The translations under genes and the position numbers were made by a program. The notes under the pieces are model-generated. The model was not told the DNA's origin and searched no databases. It worked only from the letters and a program-made list of their open reading frames with translations. Positions 12,201 to 24,200 of a DNA stretch of 64,000 nucleotides are shown here, piece by piece (positions within the stretch are counted from its first letter, which is position 1; every line of letters starts with the position of its first letter). Origin of the DNA: Lepisosteus oculatus (Eukaryota > Chordata > Actinopteri > Semionotiformes > Lepisosteidae); assembly GCF_040954835.1 (NCBI RefSeq), contig NC_090704.1:35592979-35656978 (forward strand), written 5' to 3'.

Positions 12201-15200
12201 ATGGACCAACACGTTAGGTATCATTTGTGTGAAAATGCAATTTTAGTATTGCAAAATGAGGCTCATGTAAACCAAGACAGCTGCCATATTTGTCTTTGGA
12301 AATTGTTGCAACGATGAGTTCAGCCTCTGCAAATTTATTAAGCAGGTGGTGTACCCCTTAGGTGTTTTAACCATACCTTAAGCAAATTAAATATTGACTT
12401 CTTTTCAATGGTCTGTTTTTTCTGTTTGGTGTAAAACTAGGAACTCAGACTTGACAGTCTGTCTGCCTGTGGTTTACTGACATTCCACTCTATTTTGATG
12501 AGAAGCAGTCCAGTGCAATTGTTTTTTTTTCTTATTGTTCCATGTAATCCTACAGGCCATAATAGATCATTTCTGATCCTCTCTTGATCTGTGGTTTTAT
12601 TGCTGCAAATTACTAATTCCATGGGTGTCGTATATGAGATGATACGTACATATACAGTAATAAGAGGTACAATATTTTTTGCAAATTCTGTTGCATGTTT
12701 GGTTGATTTCTTAAATATGCTTAGAAAGTGTATTTAGTATTTATCCTTTTGAAGAGCAGTGCAAGCACTGAATACACTTGAATAGCATCCAAACACTGTT
12801 GCACTTCCAGCTGATGTTCTGTCACTTGTGCACTTGAAAAGAACAGTTGTGAGGTGGAATATCAAATGTTGTTAGGGATTGCTATTGATCATGGTTAAAT
12901 GAAATAACCACACAAAGTAAATACAGTAGCACTTAAACATGCTTGTATGGGTTCAGAAGAACAAGTAAGCAAAACATTTGCTTCTTTAAGGGGTTTGTGC
13001 TTCATTTACAATGGCCAGGCAGCAGAGTACAGCATAACAGGGGGAACAGACTCTCAGTGTTGCAAAACCACAGGACAAAAAAAGCACAGAACACACACAA
13101 AATAAGATGATCTGTAACGGTTAGCCTTTTCATGCTTTTTTCAATTTAACTACTTCGAAATAGACTTAACTATGAATGTATACATATTTTCACTACTGTT
13201 TTCCCTCTTAAACATAGCTTAATAAACCGTTTATCATTATAAGATTCATTAAACAGAATGTAGTTTTGTTGTTGCCTGCTTTTTCAGGTAAGTTTACCAT
13301 GCAGCTCATGGTGATCTTTATCACATGATCAACAGTCCCTCTCTGCACATTAGATATGTTTCACTGTTTCAAGTCAATTTCCAGATCATATTTTAGAAAA
13401 ACTCTTTCCTATCCTATTAAAAAAATGAAAATAAATTTAAAAAATCAGTAACAGAGCCACACCGGTATTATATGCGTATAGAACTGTTTAGTTCGCAAAA
13501 AAAGATAAATTTGTCATGTTGTGAAAGTTTGTGTGTTTTCTTTTATTTGTATGAGAGAGAGGTTAAAGAGAAAAAAGTTTTGGTTTACCAAAGAAGGAAT
13601 TGCAGTCCTATTTGCTCTGTTACAATTAAGATGTATTATTTTTATCAAACTCCGCTCTAATCAGGGCATCTTGCGAGCTTGGATGTGTCATTTCAATTTG
13701 TCACTGCCAAATGCCTAGAAGAAGCTATTTGACATCTTTCCATTATTATTGTATTGTTTACCTCCTTAAAGACAGCTTCACTCACAATAGAAGGAAGTGT
13801 AATGAATAATAACATCTTTACATCTGTCCCTTTTTTTCCACAAAAGGGGAAGCTTTGTACACACAAGAGGATCAGAGTTTTCCAAAGAAACAGCAAGCGT
13901 CTTATTTCTAGATGAAAACCAAGGTAGATCCCAGCATGCACTAGAAACACTTGGTTCCAATGGTACCCTAAAAGCCAGCCTGGACAAAAAGGCAGAAACT
14001 ACAAATAAAAGAATTGAAAAGGACAAGGTGGAGAGTGATGACAATTTGAAACCCAAAGCACTAAGCTCCAAAACATTCCCAGGCAGCAAGACCACCAAAG
14101 ATACCCCCAAACCCAGCAAGGTTGGTACCACCACAAAAAGACCTCAAGAGAAGTCCACAACTGCCAAGTCCAAAAAAGTCACATTGACAAGAGGCACCAA
14201 GGCTAACCGGATGTCACCAGCAGAAGACAAACTGGAAGGACGTACCAAAAGCATGACCCCTACGCCACTTGTGCCACCCATGAATAAATTGGACTTTAAG
14301 AAAATTCCCAAATGGGATTTTGAGGACATATATCGACGGGACTCCCATCCCAGACAGACGGTGAGGTACCTGCGTCAAATGTGTGTTTAAAAAATGTTTA
14401 TAAACAACATGCTGCACTCTGTGATGTAGAAGGAATGTGTCCTCTGAGCTTGCAACTACACTAATATTGCTAATATTTAACTCATTTTAAAACATGAACA
14501 TGTCTTTTTCATCCAGAGATTAAGAACTTAAAATCAAAAACTGAAGGCAATACTGGGCAAATCGTACCCACAGAGTAATAGATATCTGTAAATTGGAGTG
14601 AAGTAATCTGCACCTATCTGTAAATTGGTAACTTCTCTGCCAAATAGCCATGTGCTACAGATTTAACTAACCAATATGTCGCTGCTCATTCAGCTCAGTG
14701 ACATGTTTCTGAGCACAAAGAGCAACCCACAGCTCAGGAAACATTCTCACATGCTTCACTTAGTAAAAGAATATTATACAGTAAACAGATTTTGTGTAGT
14801 TTACTGTAGATATTAGCAGTCTTACAAAAACAGTATGCATGATTCCTGAATAAATCCAATCAAGACAACACAAGGAAATTCAAAATTCCTTTTTTTTTTC
14901 TGTCTCAAGAGCCCAAAAGGGAAGTTTTCATGGGATTGCTGCAAGGTTTTTACAGGAATCTGTCAGGGTTTAGGCCCAGGATTAAGGATTTAATACTTCA
15001 GATTTGTGTAAGTATGGGGAAGGAAGGCTAGATTGTGATAAGTAGTGTCTTTTACAGGCATGGAAATAAGAGACTTTAGAGTTACAAACATATCCACATT
15101 TCTCCACAGATGTGTGAGTCATTCTTTCAGGGAGTTGCCACTTCTGACACTTTGTGGACATGTTGGTGAAGGCTGTTAAACAAGGCATTCTCGGAAGTTG

Positions 15201-18200
15201 TGCAGGGTAAATGTAAGCATTGAAACACCAAACAATGCCAAGTATTGGTGGTGTGATCTCCCCAGTAGATCATGTTTAAAACTGAACAGTAGCATGATGA
15301 TGAACGCACAGTGCAGCAGACAAGGCAATGTTTATTAATATTTCAGTAATAAAATAATACTTGTGAAGATGGAAAAATATTGTATGGTACTGTAGGTCTG
15401 AAGTGTTTGAAAATACACACATGCATTTGTGCCATTTTTATGTATCTTTTTTAGATTTGTATCCATTTAATCTTTAAGGCCGCTTGTGCTGTTCATGGAG
15501 GAAATGTCTGTAAAGAGATTGTAGTTAGGTAAGATTTCCAGATATTGCACCCTTTCAGACATATTTGACCACCATACATTACTTAAAAGTTGAAATAATG
15601 TTGTGTCTACCTTCCTTACTGTCTATTTATGGTTTCTAGAACTAATTAACAATAATGAGAAAAGTCATAAATTCTAAATGAATTTTATGGACACTCATTG
15701 ATGATCATTTTTACTTTTTATGCCAAAGATTGATAAAGCTATAAAATTATATGATGGAAGTCATAAGCAGCTTAATTTTCCATTCATGTCTGCAATGAAA
15801 GCACTTCACTTTGCAATGAAAGTGGTAATGTTTCAATATGGGTGTTTCCATGCGCCCTATTAAAATGTAAGAGGTATTTGCAAGTAAAGTATGCATGTAT
15901 GTAACATAATAGTGTGCATTACACATTGATCAGAACATAGGATATAACAGTAGATTTGTATCAGCGGTAAGCTTAGCTGCCTCAGGATGCAGGGGAAAGT
16001 AAAATATTTCCTGTTTAAAAATAAATTATGCCCTGGTTCTACATGCCCTGGAATAAATTATGGACTAGTACTCCAAATTAGAAGACTAAAGGTGAAGGCA
16101 GAAGCAGGGAATCTCATCTTGTGTTTTACTCAAGCTCAGATGTTGTGACTCTTCTGTGGGTAACTCACCTTGACTGTCTCATTTCTTAGCTGTTGCATTT
16201 CTAACCAGACACAGAACAGATCCCCATTATATTACAGAGGATTACACTGGGTTTTGTGTGAAATGAGTCATGGTGCGTTCAATGCAATTGCAAATGCCTT
16301 CCTGTTTGAATAATGAGTAGCCGTCCCAACATGATTGAAAGAGAGTACCTTTAGAGCCCCGATGAAGATGCGGGACGCCCCACTTCATCATCCAGCGCTG
16401 TCTTCATGTTTGAGGATTCTGAATTTCTGCATTTCTAACATCAGATCTAAAGCATTTGTTTTAAGAGGCTGTGCACAAAATTCAGAGGATTTCTTGTTTG
16501 TATCGGACTTGGGAATAGCCTCAAGCTGGGCATTCCTACATTTGTGATGATTTGTAACCTTTGCTAATTAAATCAAACCACACCTGTCTCATCCATGAGA
16601 ATGTCAGTCCAACAGGAGGCATCCGTGTGCTCAAGGTAGAACAAGTTTAAGAGGAGAGCAGTATGGGGAGAGTACAGTATGTGTCAGTGTGAGCACTGAC
16701 AGGTACAACAAAAAAATGGTAAAAAAGTTGCAGAACTTTAAAGAGAGATGAAAACAGCTGTGTTCATAGTTTCACTCAAGCGCAAACCTTGTGGCTCTTC
16801 TTATGTGGATCACTCATCATATGTTACGTGTCTAGTTGCTTAGCTGTTGCATTTCAAACGAGAAAATAAAAACAGATCCCCATTTTTCTGCATACTTTTT
16901 GTCAGTGTTTTGTACCTCACTTTGAAAATGATAAAAATTGCAATTTAAATAAAGCTGCCAATGTAACACTGCTGAGATTTAATAGAAACAGTTGACCCAA
17001 AGAGGTGTGAACAGAATGTGAGTGTCTCAAATATCTCAGGTTAAGTGTAGATCTGTATCTGTGATCTCCTGATAGCTTGATTTATTCCCTTCACTTTGTA
17101 GAAAACCTAAATGTCTTCTCTTTGTGTTCTTTGTTTTGGAGTTAGAAAGACAGTTTGAAATGTAATTATTTATGGTTTTGTAAAGTTTGTGAGCTTAATT
17201 ATTCAGAAGCAAATTGAACTGTAAGAACTGCAGTTCACTTCGTTTCTTGCTCTGTTTCAGACCTGCCCAGAATCGGTCATGCTGTCTAAAGATCCTGATT
17301 TTCAGAAGGCCTTAATTCCTGATATTAAAATCTTTATGCACAAGGAAGATTTTAACACCAGTGAATGGAATCGTCTCTACCATTTTAATAATCCCTTTGG
17401 CTTCATGGGGGGAAACTATACAGGTGAGTTTGTGGAAATATAATTCCCATCAATTTCAATTGATAGAAATAATAAAAAGAAGGTTTCTTGAAAAACAAAC
17501 TAGAGATTTTGCTGTCACAAACCACACGCAGACACAGTTGCATTCCCATGAGCACCCGATCACTCACTAATTAACTTCACTCACATTGTTTATTTAAACT
17601 TCCACTCTTCAACTTGTCCTCGGTCGCTATTGAGGTTTCCTCAGCCTGAGCTACGTATCCCGTTGGTGACTTACTCCGACTTCTCGGTCAGTCTTGTGAC
17701 CCCACTGGATCTCCGACCTCGCTCTAGTCTCACGAGTTGGATTACATTCGCCTTGGAATTCAGTTTTCTCTCTCAGACTCTGCACAGGGTCTTTTCCCTA
17801 CCCTTTTCCCTCGAATTAGGTTTTATTTTGCAACAAGGAGGACCTACTGTAAATACAATCATGTTTGAACTGCTTGAGGTATGGAGAAACATGATACATT
17901 AACCATGGGTATTAAGAGACTGCCCACTGTCTTTCCTTGTTTTAAATTATACCATGGATACCCACTTGACATTCTGTGGGCTACAGATATTTAAAAAATG
18001 TTTGGGGAAGTAAGAATTGATAAGGAGATTCATGAAGTGTCTTAAAGGCAGGGCAAATCAGCAAATAATTAGTCCACTGTTTTTTTCACCTACAGTATGT
18101 GATTTAAGAGACAATATGGTACAGCACAAAGTTTTTATTAACAATGTCTTTAGCTTTTGTCTATTTTTTTCCCTGCTGATTTTATTATCAGCTGCTGCTA

Positions 18201-21200
18201 ATATGCATAATTTCTGTCCCTCTTTCATACCAGAAGGGCATTATGGGGCAGTTATGACTATGAAACCCAAGTTAAAATTTATATTTTGATCAATACAGTC
18301 AACAGAAGAAAACTAGTTTGTTTCAGTAGCCTGATCTAATTAGGATGTGATTTTCCTGAACCCACCCTGGTCAAGTGTTTTTCCCTTCTCATTTTATTTT
18401 TAAATAATATTTATACCATCCAGGTCCTGTATTTAAACCCCATAAATGTCTAAGAGGAGACATAAAAGTGCAGATTCTAGTAGTCCAATTTCCACTAGTA
18501 CTCCACAATTTTAATATTTTTCTAATATTTTGCAGGCTTTAAATCCTTGCAGTGTTGATTTTGGGCAAACTGTACAGTACATTTGAAAAATAAGATATGA
18601 GAACTATATAAGTATCTTTGCTTATTTTACAGATTCCTCCGTGATAAAAGTTAGATGTATTTTGCTTTTGATGATTATACTGTGGAATCTAAACCTAAGC
18701 TAAATTTATGATCACTCAGTGTTTGTGAAGGGCTTGGAGGCCTTTTATAAAAAAAAAACATATGACCAAGACTGTGTCATTTGCCAGCTGTTGTGGGACA
18801 CCTTACAACACTGATAACTTTACTACAGCATACCAGTCATTATCCAGGCACAGTTTATAAATGTTTAACCTTCAATTTGTCATTAAAACATTGCCCTGTA
18901 TTCATTTTAAACTAAAATGAAAGCAGTTTCACTGTACATACAATACTAAGTAACTGACCTGAGTTGACAAGACCTTTGTTATTTCTTGTTTTATTGGTAA
19001 AAAAACTTATTTTGCATTTTCAATTAAAAATGTGAAATGTGTCAAAAAGTCTTGAAAACAATTAATGTAATATTAAGAAAGACCTGTGAACATGCATGTG
19101 TGGTAATGGTTGCAGATTATAACTTTGCTTACTATTTCTGGCTACTGCTGTCTACATTTTGCTGAACTTAAACAATTAACATAAAACACATAATTGGTTA
19201 TATACAGTACTTTAAATGTGCTTTTCTATGATTTGTTACAATATGTCTCTGAAGTATTTTTCTGTATATTATTTCCCACACAATACCTCTTCAACACTTC
19301 CTTAAACATTAAGTCACCCATTAATTAATCTGTTTAGTGATTACTAGAACACACACTGGCTGCGCTCAATTAACAGGTGGTTTCTCTACAGCTAAATTGT
19401 TTTATATATGCAGCAACATTACATGGTGATGAAGTTTAGAATAGGATATGTGCATTTAATACTGATAATCCTTCTTGGTTTCCTACAGAAGTCAAAGAGG
19501 CTGTGCAGCTCATCCCGAAATTGAAAGACTATCAGCTTTTGCCCGTTCCAAAAAACGAAGCACACGGATGTATCCGCTGTGCTGTTGTTGGCACTGGAGG
19601 GATTTTAAATGGCTCACGCATGGGTAAAGAAATTGATTCACATGAATACGTATTTAGGTGAGTTGTCCATTTTTGCCAGGTTTGTTATAAGACACCCTGC
19701 TTTTTTCATTATGCCTGGTAATTTTCTGATGACTTTCAAAGCACTTTTCCTGCTGTGCAAAATTGGCTAGATTTATATACGACTAATAGTTCTACACCTT
19801 TTCCCTGAAAATAATCATAATTATTTTCCACATAAATCATTTCTTGGATGGTTATCAACTGTTACCATTGGTAATTTCTTATTAGAAAGAGGGAACAATA
19901 GAACTGAGTGATCTATCTTCCAACTATGTTGGAAGCAATAAGCTTTTTCACAGTTAAGAATTGTTGTGTCTTAAATTATATTTAAGTGCCATGTGTATTG
20001 TGAAATAGTTGATGATTTTGCTGTGGAATCTAAACCTAGGTTACACTCAGCACCCCATTCTTGTTGCATTTCTTGAAGGTAGTTGTGTACAAGAAAAACA
20101 GAGCCATTTCTGACCAAGTGCCTGTTTTTTGCCTATAGGATGAATGGCGCTGTGACTTTAGGCCATGAAGATGACGTGGGAAATAAAACATCTGTTTATG
20201 TCCACACAGCCCACTCCTTGAGTTCCTCAATCTCTTTATTTAAAAGGCACGGCATGAGTGGTATACCACACAATGAGGTAAATACTCAAGGCTTAACCCT
20301 CATTCAATATATAGGGTATTTTCCCAGTTTTCTTTATTTACAAAAAAGAAATAGAGAGAAACCCACCAACCAAAGAAGGCTAAAACCAGTAACCTGTCAC
20401 AGAACATGTCACTGGGAACTTGGACACAGCAAAGTCTTAATAAGAAGAGGCACTACTGTACATGTTGTAATTCAACATTTGATTAAATTCTTTTTGCTGG
20501 ATGTTGTCTGAAAGGAGGAGGGGGGACTCTACTAAGGTAGTGTGATTCATATTGCACTCCAGATACAGTTCTGCAGGGCATCAGGTTCTTGCTTCATCTC
20601 TGTTCTCAGGTTTGCATTTCACTCGATGTTCTAACTTAGAAGGTGTACATTTAGATCCGACAGCTTCTTTACACAAAGAGTTGAGGAGGTCTGATGCATA
20701 CTGTTGTTGGATCAGATTTTCTGGGATCCTATAGGAGCAAATGGAAAACATCAAATAAGAGATAGAAGGGGACACTACCACTGGCCAGAGATGTGCAGGA
20801 TTGGCTTGAATTACTATCTCTGTGCCCACAGTTAACTGGCATACAGGACAAGTGAGGTCTTGTGTTCTGACTGACCTGACCTTGTGCCCTCCTGCTTCTG
20901 AGGTGCCTTGGTTTGCCATGACCCTCACCGGGAAGAGTGACTGTTCAGATAAGCAATTGTTTTTCTTATATGAATGCGATTAAAGTTTATTTGGGGCAGT
21001 ATGGTGATGTGAGCATTGAGAAAAGCTATAGTGTCTTGGTTCGATTCCAGCCTTCAGCATCTGTCTGTGTGGAGTTTGCACGTTTTTATTAGGTTTGCAG
21101 GAGCTTTCTCTGGGTACATCAATTTCCCCCAGTCTCCCTGCACATTTGCAGGAGAATACACATGCATGCATGCACATTTGATCGGCTGCTCTAAATGGCC

Positions 21201-24200
21201 CTTTGGGTTATCCCCCACAAGGGCTCCCCACCTCATTAACCAAACATGAATGGAACCTTGGTGCTTCTTTGCCCTGTGCCCTGTTCACAGGTTATGGAAA
21301 TAGAACCTTGTGAGAGGTTCACAAAAAACCCTTCTTGCTGTGCCAATCAGAGGGGGCTGGCATTTCTCAAGTGATCGTGCACAATTTTTCACTATAATTT
21401 GAAATAATGGCCTCCTCTTTTTTTTTTGAAGGGAACCAAGTACGTCATGATCCCAGAAGGCATGCGTGATTTCCAGTGGCTCATTGGCCTGCTGAAGAAC
21501 ACTACTGTTGCCACTGGTCCGTATCGAGGAAGAAAGTAGGTTGACTGGTTGCCGATTCCACCCAAAACAATTGCTTTGAATGTTTTGTGCTGTCTTAAAT
21601 ACATTTATTTTTAAAAAGTAAAGCATACCCCAAAAAAGAAGAGGAATAATACCACAACTGTCCAAGACACATTGTAAGGAACTGATGAAAATCACTGCAT
21701 ATTAAAGGGGTGTTCAGTCATTTTCACACACATGCAAAACATTAACCAAAGCAGTTTCCAAACATTTTGGATTTTGTACATAGCCCTGCACAAACCACTT
21801 TATTTCTAGAAGTCTTTTGTTTGCATTGTTTAAAAAAAGGGAACAGAATGTACAGTACTTTTCACCATAAAACGTTCTCTTCTTCAGAAGTAAAATGGAT
21901 GAGCCATGACCATCATGAATCCTAATCAGGCAATTACTTCAAAATCAGCATATTTATTAAATAGTAGACATTCTGATTGTTAGAAGAGCACGTGAAAGGT
22001 AATAAACACAAGAAAGCCATTTGGCTTATCAAACTAGTTTCTAGTTTCTTAAATGATCCCATCGAGTTAACAACATGTCTGTAAAATGGATTCCAGACTC
22101 CGTTTTCCAGTCTTTCCACTTTGTCTCTGTATTATTCCTCATGTGTTATCATAGAAATCTGCTTATGAAGATGCATAACATTCATACAGTACTTTTACTG
22201 AAGTAATAATAATAATAATAATAATAATTGCTTACACTTAAATAGCGCTTTTTCTGGACACTCCACTCAAAGCGCTTTACAGGTAATGGGGACTCCCCTC
22301 CACCACCACCAATGTGCAGCATCCACCTGGATGATGTGACGGCACCCATAGTGCGCCAGAACGCTCACCACACATAAGCTATGTGGCTGCATTCGATTTA
22401 TAGTGAAAGTCAGTTTATGTTTAAACTGTTCTAACCAAACACAGAGCTGCCCTAAAGAAGCTAGTTTAAACAAGATAAACGTGTGCTATTATTGTGTGTC
22501 CAAACAATAACCCTAGTATCTCACTGTGTACCAAGAAACAGCCTACAGGACTCTACTGGGAACATTAATACATAACTACAGGTATATCTGCCTCTGGCTA
22601 TATCTAGGATATGGCCAATGGCTACTGTATATCACCCTGCAGCCCACTGCTGCTAAGCTGGTGTGAGGTTGGCCAGTACCTGGATGGAAGACTTCCTGGG
22701 AAACCTAAGGCTGATGCTGGAAGAGGTGTTGGGCCAGTAGTGGGCAGTCTGTGAGGGTCCTAATGTATAGTGATGGGGACTCTATACTGTAAAAAGATGC
22801 CGTCCTGTAGATAAGAAGTACTGAACTGTGAACTGAGGTCCTGACTTTGTGGTCCCACAGTGTTTCTCACAAAGAGTACAGTAGGTGTATTGGCTAAATT
22901 TCCCCTGGCCTTTACCAATCATGGCTTCCTAATAATCTCCATCTATGAATTGGCTTCATTACTCTGTTCTCTTTCCCACTGAAAGCTTGTGTGTGGTGAG
23001 AGTACTGGCACATTGTGGCTGTCATCACATCATCCAGGTAGGTGTTACACATTGGTGGTGGTGAAGGGACGTCCCCGTTGCCTGTAAAACGTTTTGATTG
23101 GAGTTTCCAGAAAAGTTTTTCCAGGAAAAAAAAGCTTGGACGGTCACTGTACCCTGATGTGATCACTCAACATCACTCAACAAAACCATGGATGCTGATA
23201 ATTCATTTGTATTGGTTCATTATGTGCATAGGCCTTAATTTTGTGTCTTGTTTTCAAAGGCTCTGGACATATTATCCCAGCCAATTTGATCCAAACAAGT
23301 TCTATGTGCTTCACCCTGATTTCCTCCGATATATTCGGAATAGGTAAGGTCATAAGAATGGAGAAAGATGAGAGAAAGTCATCCTGTCTGTCATTCCGAC
23401 TGTCCAATGCCTTGAATCAGGCTTGAGAGAATGTTATAACTTGAATAAATGACATGACATCAATAAACACCAATTTAATGTGAAACAAAACAAAAAATGT
23501 GAATTGATATATCAATGTAAAGGACCTATGCTGTTTGTATGTATAGCTTTGGGTGAAAATGTTTTCTGAGTCAAAGAATACTGTCACATGAAAACATATA
23601 GGCAACCATAGAGCAAACATAGAACATACATGGAAAACAACCATTGTCTTTCCCTTTCAGAATCTGGAGTACCTCAATCAAACCTCCCCAAAATGTTCTG
23701 AATTAAGATTAATGGTTTTTGTCTTGTGTACTCAGAATATAGCTCAGTATTGTTCCAGTTTTAAACTCCTTTAGTGCAGCTCATTTAATTGCATAATATT
23801 GACCAAACCTATTGATTTAGTGCTCTATAAAAGTTTACCAAGCCTTTAAGAACAACTGTTGTTGATTCTTAACTGTTGTTCAGTTAAGTTGACTTCAGCT
23901 GCTCCTGTTTTCTTCTGATTTCTTCAGACATGCCTATTGGGTAAACTGCTGTCTCTGAACTGTCTATGTGTGCATGTGTATGTGCCCTGTCCTGTTTCCT
24001 GTCAGGGGTAACATTTTACTTTGTCCTGAGCCTCCAGGATACGTACTAGATGTCCACAATCCTCACTAGGAATGTTTAGCTTCTTAATTAAGCATGGAAG
24101 GATATTCAAAGAAAAGATGTTACCTCTTTCAACAAATACTTACATTTTTTGTTTTAGTGACTATTAATACTGGCCTTTAAAAGTTACCACTCCTGAAATT

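Noticed and set aside
17630-17902. 90-residue frame in intron 3 of gene 1
   Set aside because: GC-richer patch without similarity to a known protein; more likely an unclassified insertion.
20581-20928. 115-residue minus-strand frame with a CPVC motif in intron 5 of gene 1
   Set aside because: One CxxC pair and no alignable domain; lies inside a well-supported intron on the opposite strand.
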